From: Castor canadensis
Lineage: Eukaryota; Chordata; Mammalia; Rodentia; Castoridae
Assembly: GCF_047511655.1 (NCBI RefSeq)
Contig: NC_133394.1
Span: 63,210,501-63,274,500 of the forward strand
Reading direction: 5' to 3'
DNA: 64,000 nucleotides
The notes under the pieces were generated by a model, which was not told the origin of the DNA, did not search any database, and saw only the letters and a list, made by a program, of their open reading frames with translations. This document shows, piece by piece, positions 51,536 to 63,054 of this stretch; positions within the stretch are counted from its first letter, which is position 1; each line of letters opens with the position of its first letter. The position numbers and the translations under genes are program-made.

Positions 51536-52797
51536 TTCTACATAAAACCATCATTTTCTGTAAATTTTTTTATTCCAAAGGCAAATGTCATATCCAAATA
51601 GTAACATAACACTTGGAAACCCAAGTGGGTTGAGGATGACAACTAATAATTCTGCCATCTAAGGACAATGTTAAAATGTCTGTGTTTCCAACATAGCATG
51701 AGGCAAAGTACATCCCTCACGGGATTTGGAAACAAACTTGGTGTGTCAAGCTTTGGAGAGATGTGATCAGTAATGACAAGGTTATGTGATGACGGGGGAG
51801 TTCACTGAAGAGACTTAGTTTCAATGTTCTTCTAGTTGCCTTTTGATTTTAGATAGGTAAGGACAAATTAAGTAAATAAGGACAAGAAATGTGTCTGCCA
51901 TACCTGTTTTTTTTTTTCAGAATGTTATTTGCAATGGAGCTAAGAAAAAAATGAATAGGCTAAGCTCTCTGTGTACCTTGCTTAGAACTCTCAGTTATTT
52001 CCTGAGAGACAAGAAGAGGGAATGTATTCTCCCTAGCAAGAAATGCAGTTGAAATGTCTGTTTTCTGTGAAGCCAGAATCCAAGGACCCCAAATAATTTA
52101 TCACCCCGGATACAGCTTGAATATCTGGCATTTTAACACTTCCACTGGGATTCACTTTAATCTTGATTCTCAAAGAAACAAGGAATTTATGAGAAAAAAT
52201 TTGCACACCAATTTAAGACAAGGTGCAAAAAATTTCTCCTGGGTATGAATAAATACCTTTCCTAGCACAAAATTTTGTTTATGTCTAGGAATTTTGCTTT
52301 TCAAACATCTTTTAGACATTTAAAAAGTTGTCATCTCTGCAAGAAACAGTTTACAAATAGATCATATTGGGAAGATGGCAAATTCTTTTTCTGGAAGGAA
52401 TTTATTATAAAGAGTTCTAGGTGCTTATGTGTGTCTCTCATGACTTTTGACCAAATCCTGCCAGTCACTTTCAAACATGTGATTAGTTGTAATTTCAGAT
52501 ATGGTTAGCAACACTTCTCATTGAAGATCTTTGGGAAACAAAAAAGATGTGTCACCAAATTGACTGCTGTATATTCAAACTGTGTGACATCTATTTTGTC
52601 CTTTTCACTTTAAAAAACACATTGACAAAGCATTTAAGTACATCATTGAGCTAAACAACAATTATGTCCGAGAATAATATGTTGTTCATTTATCAGTTTT
52701 ATAGGAAGTTTAAGATCTCATTATGACAAGAAATCATTGTCTAATCTTTTGTATTTTTATTGATCATTTGATTAATCACAACATTAAAAGTTCTCAC

Positions 52798-52894
52798 CAG
52801 TTTTCTGGGGTCCTATCACCAAGAATTTTGGTAAGCGATCACAGGTTTTTTCTTTAGACCAGGTGTCTCTGTGACGTTTGTCATCACAAGGATT
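52798..52894 (-). CDS. NDST3: NDST3 exon: start of sulfotransferase domain, PAPS-binding loop
   Basis: This exon has 32 codons plus one base (phase 0 in, phase 1 out), with acceptor CTCCAACTTAG and donor GTGAGAA. It reads [16 protein letters not shown], then [17 protein letters not shown] with the last Gly split across the intron. PQKTGTT is the 5'-phosphosulfate-binding loop of PAPS sulfotransferases. Its Lys, about residue 605, corresponds to Lys614 of NDST1, a residue known to be essential. [14 protein letters not shown] is the NDST3-type sequence, whereas NDST4 has CDHLPKFL. A short young L1 lies about 70 bp upstream of its acceptor in the transcript direction. Confidence 0.94.
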
Positions 52895-52948
52895 CTAAGT
52901 TGGAGAAGAATATAGAGATGCATTTTTTTGTGTGTGTCCATTGAATGC

Positions 52949-52965
52949 CAGCATTTCCAATTTTT
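52949..52965. repeat. 17-bp target-site duplication, left copy
   Basis: CAGCATTTCCAATTTTT is identical to 53425..53441 and flanks the short L1. Confidence 0.92.
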
Positions 52966-53424
52966 TTCTCATTTATTCATATGTGCATATATTGTTTGGG
53001 CCATTTCTCCCTGCTATCCCCCTGCCCCCTCCTTTTCCCCTCTCTGCCCCTTCGCCCTCCCCCCTCCCTTTGCTTTCAGGCAGAATCTGTTCTGCTCTTA
53101 TCTCTAATTTTGTTGAAGAGAGAGTGTAAACAATAATAAAGACAAAGCATTTTTGCTAGCTGAGATAAGGAGAGCTACACAGGGAGATTCCTAGCATTGC
53201 TTCCATGTATAAATGTGTTACATTCTAAGTTGATTCTTCTCGAACTAATCTTTTCTCTAGTTCCTGATCCCCTTTTCCTATTGACCTCTGTCACTTTAAA
53301 GTTTCTGCATTAGTTCCTATGCAGTGAGGACATCAAATACTATCATGTTTTTTGGGTTTCTTACCTATCCCCATACCTCCCGTGTGTGCTCTCACCTTAT
53401 CATGTGACCAAAGTCCAATCACAT
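52966..53424 (-). mobile_element. Young 5'-truncated L1, 459 bp
   Basis: This carries only the L1 3' UTR, with the C-rich block at about 53005..53065 and the A-tail side at 52966. It ends abruptly at 53424. A perfect 17-bp direct repeat brackets it (52949..52965 and 53425..53441, CAGCATTTCCAATTTTT), so the insertion is recent. It is in sense with NDST3 and carries AATAAA at 52972..52977 (minus strand), about 78 bp upstream of the next exon. Confidence 0.92.
52972..52977 (-). promoter_or_regulatory. Polyadenylation signal of the intronic L1
   Basis: The plus strand reads TTTATT, so the NDST3 sense strand reads AATAAA, close to the L1 3' end. It is in sense with the host gene. Whether it is used is unknown. 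Confidence 0.5.
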
Positions 53425-53441
53425 CAGCATTTCCAATTTTT
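53425..53441. repeat. 17-bp target-site duplication, right copy
   Basis: This is the identical partner of 52949..52965. Confidence 0.92.
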
Positions 53442-54775
53442 ATCCTTATAAGATATTCCAGGAAACAGTGGGACAAACAAGGAGGCTCCTTTTTAAAAAT
53501 TGAAAATATTGATGTGGTATCATGGAGGCTTTAGAATAATTCTTTTCTGTCCTGAGGTTGAGAGTGAGGATGTGAGAAAGGGGAGATATTTCCACTTTGG
53601 GTAAGCAGACTCATAGCACTGCCAGTTTAATGTTTTTCTGTTACTGGAAGTTTTATATTTTAATTTTTTGATTTAAAAAAAAGATAATGAGCTTTCTGAG
53701 CAGCTCGTTATCCTAAAAGAAGATCCACTTTTAATATTCAACAAATAACTAAAATATAAGGTGTCAGACTTTCATTCTAAGTAACTTTGAGTTTTCCTGC
53801 TATGCTTCTGAAGGATATGGATCTAGCCATAATTATACTATTTAAAGAGATACCCATTCCTTTCAGCTGCCTTCAAAGGTTGGTAAATGCATATCTAAAA
53901 ATGTAACTTTACAGACTATGATGCTAAAGAGTACTTAGTTTTGACAAAAGAGTGAAATGAAGGTGAATTACTATTTTAGGGATTCTGCTTTTGGTCTATA
54001 ATACTTAAAACCAACACTCACTGTGCAAGATGTATCTAGAACATCCTTCATTTTAACTACAAACTATACTTATCTAGAAAAGGTGAAGAATTATAGTAAT
54101 TTAATACTCTTTCAAGAATGAGCAAACAGGGTCACTTCTTATTTCTATCCAATTAGTACTGTAGATATGTGAAGTTAAATACATCTCTCTATTTTTAATT
54201 AAGACTAAAGTGAGGGTACTCTTTTGACTGCTGTTTTAGAAAAAATTTTGTTTTAAACTTGTCATCTGAAATAATAACTATTTCAGTTTAATAAGAAGGT
54301 TTTAAATGAGCAGGAAAATGCATGTCTTTTCAGTGGCTAGCATTTGGTGATTTGTAGTGGTTAAGATGAAAAGATGCTTGTTATAACAACTGAAACATAA
54401 TACCGAAAGCAGCCCTCTCAGAGACCTTCCCATGTGGTTCAGTCATTAGGGAAAGGGGAATGTGTTCAGGGCTGATCACTTGGCTCCTGCCTAACATGCA
54501 ACCTGAGTATCATGAACTCTTTTAACCAATTGCAGTCTGAAAATTGATCTCTTACTCTTGATTGAAGAGTATTCCCACCAACAGAATACATCACTGAAAA
54601 TTCCGTAATTTCTAATGTGTATCAATGAGACTACAGTTCAGGAAAAAGTAGTTTCTTGAATATACTTAACATTTCCCAAATATGCAGCTGCTTTCAGATG
54701 GTTTCACTCTTCATACCTGGATTATCTCACAGAACTACAAGATATTTCTCATATTATTTATTGAATCAATTTTAC

Positions 54776-54958
54776 CTGCCAGAGAGGGTCTTTCTGATCA
54801 GGGAAGAGCTCAAAATACTTGTGAGCCAGCTGCACTGAAGGCAGAGTTTGAAGACGCAGGTTGGTCCAAGTCTGCACGAAGTTAGCCAGATTAACAAATG
54901 TATATAATCCCAGCCGGTCGTTTCCATAGTTGGACAAATGGGTCATGAAAATACTGAT
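54776..54958 (-). CDS. NDST3: NDST3 exon: end of deacetylase half, linker to sulfotransferase
   Basis: This internal exon has 61 codons and begins and ends in phase 0. It follows a TTTTTCAG acceptor, and a GTAAAA donor lies below 54776. It starts [20 protein letters not shown] and ends PDQKDPLWQ, corresponding to about residues 514 to 574 of an 873-residue NDST. NDST enzymes are Golgi type II membrane proteins that remove the acetyl group from N-acetylglucosamine of heparan sulfate and then N-sulfate the free amine. This stretch joins the deacetylase half to the PAPS-dependent sulfotransferase. NLRLQTLP and FPDQKDP match NDST3 better than NDST4 as I remember the family. No defect is visible. 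The preceding exon was not found up to 64000. Confidence 0.93.
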
Positions 54959-55029
54959 CTGAAAAAGGCAAATGAACGTCTGTGTAAACACCAGTTGACA
55001 CTAGAGGGCAGTATAATCATAACAATCAT

Positions 55030-55110
55030 AACAATTATATATATTACATATATTCTATATACATATACGTATATATACATATTACACATATTCTATATAC
55101 ATACGTATAT
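55030..55110. repeat. AT-rich imperfect tandem array
   Basis: Repeated CATATTCTATATACATA units lie 70 bp upstream of the exon at 54958, bordering a SINE. Confidence 0.8.
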
Positions 55111-55433
55111 TCCTCTCCTCTAGTACTGGGGTTTGAATTTAGGGTCTTGTACTTGCTGGGTGGGTGCTCTACCTCTTCGGCCATACCACCAGCCCTTTTT
55201 GCTTGGGTTGTTCTGAGATAGATTCTCACTTTATGCTTCGCAGGCCTGGACCACGATCCTCCTACTTACCTTTCCTGCCTTAGCTGGGATGACAGGCACA
55301 CACCAAGCCCAGTATTTATTGGTTGAGATGAGGTCTTGTAAACTTTATACCTGGACTGTCCTCAAATTGTGATCCTCCTGATCTCTGCCTCTCAAGTAGC
55401 TAGGATTACAGATATAAGCCACCCCACCCAGCT
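55111..55433 (-). mobile_element. Three-unit SINE (ID-like + B1 + B1)
   Basis: It has reversed ID-like sequence (GGGGTTTGAATTTAGGGTC, GGTGCTCTACCTCTTCGGCC) followed by two reversed B1-like units, the last ending AGTAGCTAGGATTACAG. It lies about 150 bp upstream of the exon at 54958. Confidence 0.85.
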
Positions 55434-55946
55434 AGATTGTTTCTCAACTAGTCTATATAAGGACTTTGGAGATATCTTAACATTAATGCATAACATGGGA
55501 TGTGTTATTAGCAAACATTGATGAGCATTTTTTTCTGAAATTTTAACATTTAATAACACAAAATAAGTTCAAAATCTAATAGCTGCTATCTACCCATACT
55601 GGTGCAATAAAACTAATATTGAATAAAGTCCTAGACATTGACACATAATGCCTCAGGATGTGTGAACTCTGAGTCATTTGGAGCACCAGGATTGCATTAG
55701 GTTGGGATTTTATAATCTTAATCTATTTAATTTGGTTTATACTGTATTATTTCCAGTTAAGAGGTATAAATGAATAGTTACTATTAGCATTAAGTTAATG
55801 CCCTCTGCATTTCTTAGGAGCTAAACACATGATGCCTGAGTGTTATTTTCTATCAGTAATATTTTCAAACCCTATTTCCTAGTCATTGGGTTTATTATTA
55901 TTCGCAATATAAAATATCTCCTTTAAGAAAAGTTTTCAATGCTAAA

Positions 55947-55987
55947 AAAATCAACTCTTGTTATGTAAAATCAACTCTTGCTATGTA
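55947..55987. repeat. Short tandem duplication, 20-bp period
   Basis: AAAATCAACTCTTG is followed by TTATGTA in one copy and CTATGTA in the next. Confidence 0.8.
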
Positions 55988-56514
55988 AGCATCTGACCGA
56001 GATTGGAGCCATGCATTGAAAATATGGGGAAATTTCATAATAAAATAAATTTGAATTCTGTAGGATTTGATTCAATTGGCCTAGAATGTAGAATGGGCAT
56101 TTTAAAAGTCACTGCCTTAAGTGAATGCAAATAATTTTTGTTGATTAGTTGTTGACAAATGGAAAGAATTTTTCTGTACGAGATTTTTCAATAGCAAAGC
56201 AAACCACTGTGACATTATGCTGCTATAAATGATAATAGTATTCTCCTAAAATATCTGAAGTCATTTGAATGAATAGTAGTAATGGCTATTATACTCATCA
56301 TAATAATGAATATAACAGGTCATTCATTAAGATGTTGAAAGAAAATTCATTGAGATAAAGAGAGATCAGAGAAAGATAATATTAAGATTTGAAAGATAAT
56401 GTACAGAAAAAGTAATTAGTTACAACTCTAAATAATAGAAACTAGTAATATCCTATATTCTATGGAACAAATTCTATAAACTTTTCCTGTTGAAGTCAAT
56501 TGTGATCAAGAACA

Positions 56515-56724
56515 TTTAGTCGTGGCTCATGCCTGTAATCCTATCCACTCAGGAAGCAGAGATCTGGAGAATAGCAGTTCAAAGCCATGAGACCCTATCT
56601 TGAAAATACCCAACATAAAAAAAGACTGGTGGAGTGGTTCAAGTTGTATAGTGCCTGCCTAGCAAGTGCAAAGCCCTGAGTTAAACCCCAGCACCAAAAA
56701 AAAAAAGAAAAAAAGAAAAAAAAT
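56515..56724 (+). mobile_element. B1/ID composite SINE
   Basis: A GTGGCTCATGCCTGTAATCC head is followed by an ID-like unit (GTGGTTCAAGTTGTATAGTG, GAGTTAAACCCCAGCACC) and an A-rich tail. Confidence 0.85.
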
Positions 56725-56944
56725 TAATTGTATTTCTATTCATTCTGCCAAAGCATATATTAAATCTCAGAACTTTCACAAACAAAAATTTTACTTGAAG
56801 GATAATTTTCAATAGCTATCAGTGTACTGATGCAGTCATGGAATTGATAAGGTAGATTTTTTTTTATCATTTTGGATCTTTGTGAAAAATGAGACCTTTA
56901 AATTTATTCTTCTAGTTAGTTTTTACAGCACCTGCCATTCTGAC

Positions 56945-56945
<1 letters not shown>

Positions 56946-57040
<95 letters not shown>
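56946..57040. repeat. Compound (GT)n(GA)n microsatellite
   Basis: About 22 GT units are followed directly by about 26 GA units, ending at a reversed B1. Confidence 0.95.
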
Positions 57041-57042
<2 letters not shown>

Positions 57043-57141
57043 AGGTTTTCTTGTGTAACCTAGGCTGGCTTTGAACTCATAATCTTTTTGCTTCAATCCC
57101 CCCATGTGCTAGGATTGTAGGTGTGGACGACCACATCTGGA
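57041..57141 (-). mobile_element. B1-like SINE
   Basis: Reversed B1 words GTAACCTAGGCTGGCTTTGA and GTGCTAGGATTGTAGGTGTG directly follow a GA microsatellite that probably grew from its tail. Confidence 0.75.
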
Positions 57142-58365
57142 TGTTATAACTTTTATTATTCTCTCTTTTTAATTTCAAAAGTTTATCAAAACAGTAGAAA
57201 CTTATGAAAATTGTTCTCAAATTTGGAAGTTCTTTTCTAAGGCCTGTAAGAGGCAGTCTTTGTTTTACATAGCACATTTTTGAATGCAGCTTAGTAACAC
57301 TAGTAAAATGTTACTTCAAATTACATTTCTCTTAAGAGGAAATTTTGAATACGTTTAAAATACATATTAACCCAGTTAGCTACTTTTAAAAACTTCTTTA
57401 TTTTTATTAAAGATCTAGCAGTAAATCTATATGTGTCACATTTCACTTGAACAATATGTTCATTGGACAGAAAATGAGAAACTTAGAGTTACTATATGAC
57501 TTCATGACTCTAATGTATTTGAGCTCCTGTTGAATTCAGTATTCAACCACACAAAACATTTTGTGCTGTGATAAGAAAAGCAGATTATCACTTTTCTTTG
57601 TCCATGACTATGGAAAGTAAAAAACAGTAGTCTCTCTGATGGACAGGCTACCCCAAATGAGTTATGAGCTAGTTAGTTATGTTGATTTTAATGAAATTGA
57701 ACCTGATTTGCAAGAATTAAAGCAGTACTTAAAAGGTATTGAACTTAGTCCTGTAAAAGAAAAGCTACATTCCTATCTTTATATAGCAACTTTAACGTAA
57801 TGCAAATTGTACCATAAACAAAAGGACTGTTTTGAAGTGAGATTTTTTATAATGTGTGCCATCTCTTGACCCTTTTAGACTTTGGACTCCAGCCTGGGAT
57901 TTGTTTTTGCATTCCTAAAGAAATAGAAGGTAATAAGGGAGTATGGTTCTTCAGGATATAAAACATTTCAATTTCTTTTTAAAGTATTTTTTAATGAATC
58001 ACTATTCACTCTGACATAGACTATTGCATATCTTTAGCTGAACATGTAACTTTTCCAAGTTTTTTTTTGTATTACTTTTTAGTTATCAGGGTATATACAA
58101 CAAGCCACTGGATGGTGAGAACAGATATGAATGTTTGGTCACTAGGTCAGCTTGCTTTCCAGGCAGCATATCTTCCTTACCCATTCTGACCTGTGACATT
58201 TACAAAGTTCATTTCTTGGTAATTCCTCACCTGACAACAATTTCTGCATGGCACAGAAAGAAACAAAGAAAAGCTTGAAAAGGTTACCAATTTAAGGAAA
58301 GGAGATACTAGTATTTTACTAAAAAAGATATCCTTAATAATCTTGAGTGCTTCAGAACTGAGGTT

Positions 58366-58467
58366 TTATTTTTATTTATTTATTTTTTTCTAGTGTTGCC
58401 AACCAAACCCAGGGCCTTGTGGATGCTAGCCAAGCATTCTACTATGGAGCTACATCCCTGTCCCAGA
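58366..58467 (-). mobile_element. ID element
   Basis: A T-rich tail complement is followed by AACCCAGGGCCTTGTGGATG and CTACTATGGAGCTACATCCC, a reversed ID monomer. Confidence 0.75.
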
Positions 58468-59249
58468 CATTATTTTTTTATGACAATAGGTCAAAAATTA
58501 TTTTTATTATTCTTGGAGATTCCAATGAGAAGGAAAATGCCAAAAGAAGTTACAAGTGCATTTCTACAATAATTTTTGCTATGAGCACACTATTATTAAT
58601 TAGTTGTTACTAAAAATATTAGCTGCTTCAAATTCAAGTCACTGCAAACTGTGCTAGAGGTATAAAGTTTATTTGATTAATAGTTGAAAAAAGATCTTGC
58701 ATAACAAGATACTTATCTGTGATTTTTTTTCTGTAGAAGACAAAAGGCAAATGCCATGTACACTTGTATTTATGAAAAAAGAAAAAGATACTATTTGCAA
58801 AATCTTCAAGATAAACCCCAATGACTTTATCATGGTCCTAGTATGGGAGATGTATAATTACTTCCAAGAAGAATAAGGAGGACATGAGTCTGTGCAAAAG
58901 GAACTGCAGTTCCTTTTGAGAAGATCAGGGGAGAGCAGAGGAAACTGGATATAGGAGAAGGTATGTTATTGGTTATAAATTATGCCGTTCATGACCATGT
59001 TGCGCAGTTCAAATCCACAAATTTGATCATTCTGCTATTTTCTAGATGCTTCTGCCTGGTTCTGGGGATGCAAATATTAATATGGTGCCCAATCTTTTAA
59101 CTTTTGTTTGTGAAAAGATTCGAAATTCAAAAGGAAGAAAAAAAATCCCCTACATTCTCTCAGTTTTGTTTCAGTATCTGTCCAGATGACCAAAGATTCA
59201 AAAGCTTTAGATGTATACAAAGCATACAAAATTTTTAAATGTTCTGTCA

Positions 59250-59345
59250 CTAGGCCTTACATTCAGAGACTCTGATTTTCTGTTAGGAGGGGGCCCTGGC
59301 ACCTGCATTTTAGAGATCTAGTCCTGATGCAGGTGTATTCTTATA
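59250..59345 (+). mobile_element. Possible MER5-type relic
   Basis: AGACTCTGATTTTCTGTTAG and GCACCTGCATTTTAGAGATC resemble the middle of MER5 elements, but the ends are not recognisable. Confidence 0.35.
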
Positions 59346-60360
59346 AGAACACAATTTGAGATACCCAGTTTTCCCATAGAAATGTTTATTTCTTGTGGAA
59401 ATGAATATGTTTATTCTCACAGAAAAGATTCAGATTATTGGTTGCTCTGTAATGGTCCTTTTGAATACATTTTAAAAACAACCATGTCTTATAAAGTTCA
59501 AAAATATATTTTGATGCCCTAGACTTACAGTTGTGCTTGCACAAAGAGTACCTTGTTGTGTGCCCTTGTCCATCCCTTTCCAGGCCTTCTGCTCTACTGA
59601 CAGATGTGTGAAGATGCACAAATACTGCTTAAAAACTGGTTCAAATAGATATGTGCAATTGATTCCTAATTTTCTTTAATCCTTTGTTTTTTTTTTCCTA
59701 AAGCAAAATTCTTCTCCATTTCCTTTGTAGTTCTCAGATATTTATTACTGTATATAACTTCTGCCTTTCATGCTCATTTTTACTTTAATTTATGGCATTT
59801 TAAATGTTGTATGGCAGAGGACAAATATGATGCAATTTACTTTCTGTTCTTTTTCTCCTATTTTTTTTTCTCCAGACCAGAGCTCTTTAGGGGGAAAAAT
59901 AAGGAAACCAGTTTATTTTTATGAGGCAGTGATCAAACTGGAAGTTTCATTTTTATCATAATGAAAAATATATGGGTTTCATCACTGTCATGATTATACC
60001 CAATCATATGAACACATCCCTTTTTTTGGGAAATAAATGAAAAATTCTGAGCAGAAAAGCAATTCTAATGATGTACTGGGCCAGATTTCTTATTCTATAA
60101 TTTCTTGGTTTAAGCCCTCTCAGAGTGCTTCTTCACCTTTTGTATTAAATAAAATTAGTGGGTCCCCCTAAGTTACAATATGGTCCCAGTTTACCTTTCC
60201 AGTTTTATCTTCTGTAACCCTTCTGTGATCGGCTGTACTCCAGGTTTCCTGGGCCTGCATACCTCCATGGTTTTGTTTATGCAGTTTCTGCTCCCTAGAA
60301 TACACTGCCTCACCTTTCTACACTTAGTTCAGTCCTGTGTTTCCAAGAGCATCACATCTT

Positions 60361-60365
<5 letters not shown>

Positions 60366-60408
<43 letters not shown>
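60366..60408. repeat. (AT)n microsatellite
   Basis: An uninterrupted AT run of about 21 units. Confidence 0.95.
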
Positions 60409-60411
<3 letters not shown>

Positions 60412-60879
60412 TTGGCAAATGCATTATTTAAAAAATTTGGACACTAGAACATATTAGTTTCACCTTTCTGACATTTTCTTATTCTGAGTTATATTATGCT
60501 TTTAAAAATGCTTGTTTAATTTGTCTCTAGTATGTATAAACTCCACGGGGGCTGGCATGGGGCCTTTCAACTTTATTGTCTGAACTGTGTATGATACAAG
60601 TATGAGCCTGGCACCAATAATTTTATTTGTAAAGGTAGGAAATCTAGGGTCAGTTATTTTTTCATTGCTATTCATTCTGGTAAACCTATACCACCATTAA
60701 AATTGTAGTTCTCCTCAAGTATTTATTCTTATCTCCTCTAAGTTTACCTCATTCACCCTACTACTCTCCCTGCCCACTTCCTTCTGTTTTCTATGTAATC
60801 TTGTTCTTTTGTAAATAAACAATATCTTTATGTCTTTGACTTTGTCCTGCCCAGTAGATAAGAAAGTGGCCCCTGCTAC

Positions 60880-61070
60880 CTACTGGCTCTGTGATCTTTG
60901 CAAGTTATTTCAACTTATAGTACTTTCATGTTCTTATCTAAAAGAAAACAGAAGCTAACAATACCTTCCTTATTGAGTTGTCATCACAATTATATTTATA
61001 AATCAAAGCACTGTCTGTTACATAGTAATTGCTTAATAGATAATAGCTATTATTTTTACTGACAAGTTAT
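60880..61070 (-). mobile_element. MIR
   Basis: Reversed MIR: CTACTGGCTCTGTGATCTTT, GCAAGTTATTTCAACTTATA and GTTACATAGTAATTGCTTAA, TAGATAATAGCTATTAT. Confidence 0.75.
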
Positions 61071-61624
61071 TGCTATTTTGTAGAAACATCATTTTTTATT
61101 TATAGCTTCCTTCCAGCAGCTCATCATCCTTATCCTCCAATCTCTTGACTCTCATTTATTTTTCTGCATCTATCTTCACTTCCTTTATCAGGCACTATTC
61201 TATAATCAATGATTTGAACTTCTCTCCTACTTTCACCCTGAGATTCCTAAATCATTTTTCTGCTTTTAGCGCTCTGCAAATCTGAGACTTTGAATGAACC
61301 TTTGCATTGAATTATTTCATTACCACATATTGACTGTTTGGCACAGCTACAGAGAAAACACTCAATGGGAGCTATTCATATCATGTAAGCATATGGTTAC
61401 AATCTGAACACTCAGGACTACTGGATATTCTTTTTATTCATTTTTGTTACCTTACTCTTCAGTTGAACCCTTTTACAGTGGTTTCAAACTTTCATTCCTA
61501 TCTTGTGGTCTTTGACTCAACCTCTACTCTCCCAAGTTAATCATCCTAAAAGTAAATGGAGTACATCTCATGAGGCAGGAACTCTTTCAAGTCCCTACTC
61601 AACTCCCTATACATTTGCCTTTTA

Positions 61625-61833
61625 TTTTTGTCAATACTGGGGCTTGAACTTAGAGCCTCACACTTGTTAGGCAGGTGCTCTGCCACTTCAGCCATTCTGC
61701 CAGGCCCTTTTTGTGTTGGGTATTTTTGAGATAGGGTCTTGCTGTTTGCCTAGGCAGTCCTCAAATCTCAATCCTCCTGATCTCTACCTCCTGAGTAGTT
61801 AGGATTACAGGCATGAGCCAGCAGTGCCTGCTC
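61625..61833 (-). mobile_element. B1/ID composite SINE with target duplication
   Basis: It has a reversed ID-like unit (GGGGCTTGAACTTAGAGCC, GGTGCTCTGCCACTTCAGCC) and a reversed B1-like unit (GATAGGGTCTTGCTGTTTGC ... GATTACAGGCATGAGCCAGC). A perfect 15-bp repeat TACATTTGCCTTTTA flanks it at 61610..61624 and 61834..61848. Confidence 0.9.
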
Positions 61834-62030
61834 TACATTTGCCTTTTAAATTTTTTCCTGACACCTACAGTGTCAGGCAGAGGTGTTCCATTTTGTGTTC
61901 AAGACTAGCCTATTGCTCAGTGCTTTTCATCCCATCTGCTTTAAATTCCCATGATATCTTATTCATCACTTGTTCCTCTGTTTTCATTCCTTCCTATGGT
62001 CATTCCGTAATTCCAGAAAACATGTTTGAC

Positions 62031-62077
62031 TTTTTTTTTTAAGTGGTACTGGGGTTTGAACTCAGGACCTCACACTT
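62031..62077 (-). mobile_element. Truncated ID-like SINE with target duplication
   Basis: Only the tail and GTACTGGGGTTTGAACTCAG remain. CAGAAAACATGTT flanks it at 62014..62026 and 62078..62090, so the insert was 5'-truncated on arrival. Confidence 0.85.
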
Positions 62078-62639
62078 CAGAAAACATGTTCGAATCTCAT
62101 TTTAGGCTCCCTCTTGAGCTTATATCTTTTCCAGCCACAATTCTTCACAAGCAAGTTCTTCAGAGGAGCAGTGCATTCCTCACCTCTATTCAGAACCCCA
62201 ACCATTGCACTTAAAAATGCCTTTTCAAAGGTGAGTAATACAGCCTCTTAGCTACATAACCCCATGGATACTTGATAGTCTTTATATTAGCCAAACTGCT
62301 CATTTTGACACTGTTGCCCACTGTTAAAACTTTCTCCTTTCTTAGCTTTTGTGAAACTGTTTTCTGCTACTTCTCTTTGAACTTTCTCCTTTACTGATCC
62401 CTCCTTATCTGTGTTACTTTTAAATAGCTGGTGTTCCTAAGGGTTTTGTTCTTTACATGCTGTCTTTAGATGGAATTATCATATTGATTCATAAAGCTCA
62501 AGCTACTGCTATCTGTATCCTTCCACTAAATTTTATACATAAACACCTAAGTGTCTGATTGACATTTCTACCTGAATGTTCCAGAGTTATCTCACTTTAA
62601 ACATAGCCAGGTTGAGCTCAGTTTTTATTCCCAATAGAG

Positions 62640-62757
62640 TTAAGTAGGCTCTAGAAAAGCAGGTGTCTCATTTGTTTTATCACTAGTAGATCTCTACCAC
62701 CTATCCAACTAGATAATAACTAGCATGGAGAAAATAAATATCTGAATAAATGAACTT
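62640..62757 (+). mobile_element. Possible L2 3' end fragment
   Basis: GGTGTCTCATTTGTTTTATC, TCTCTACCACCTATCCAAC and AAATAAATATCTGAATAAATG follow the L2 end pattern. Confidence 0.45.
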
Positions 62758-63054
62758 TCATACTCAGATATGATGTTCCTTATTTTGTGTAAGGTTACTA
62801 CTATTTGTCAGGTTATCAAACCAAAAAACTGAGGCATTCCAGACACTTTACCAACTCCTTGTTTCTTACACAGCTGATGTGGTTTTGTTAGTATAGTCTC
62901 ATTCTTATAACTTAATCTCCTGCTTTCTATCCCTTGTACTTACATGATTTAGTCCCTCACTGCCTCTTCCCTGGATTCTTTAAAAACCTTCTAACTACTC
63001 TTTTTCCTTCCAGGATTGTGCCTTGTAATCTGTTTTTTAGAACAGATTTTCTAA

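Larger units (their letters stand above)
48675..52797 (-). other. NDST3 intron, 4123 bp
   Basis: This is a phase 1 intron. It contains a MER5-type DNA transposon relic, a MIR and an old L1 3' end, listed separately. 48700..50020 and 51540..52790 show nothing recognisable. Confidence 0.85.
52895..54775 (-). other. NDST3 intron, 1881 bp
   Basis: This is a phase 0 intron with GT/AG ends. Its only clear content is the short sense-oriented L1 3' fragment at 52966..53424. The remaining 53442..54775 looks unique and AT-rich, with no gene or recognisable repeat. Confidence 0.85.

Noticed and set aside
38858-54958. A processed NDST pseudogene
   Set aside because: Introns with consensus borders and consistent phases separate the six exons, so this is the genuine split gene, even if it carries a stop.
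54758-54991. ORF with [11 protein letters not shown] leader before [10 protein letters not shown]
   Set aside because: The leader is intron before the TTTTTCAG acceptor, so it is not a signal peptide.
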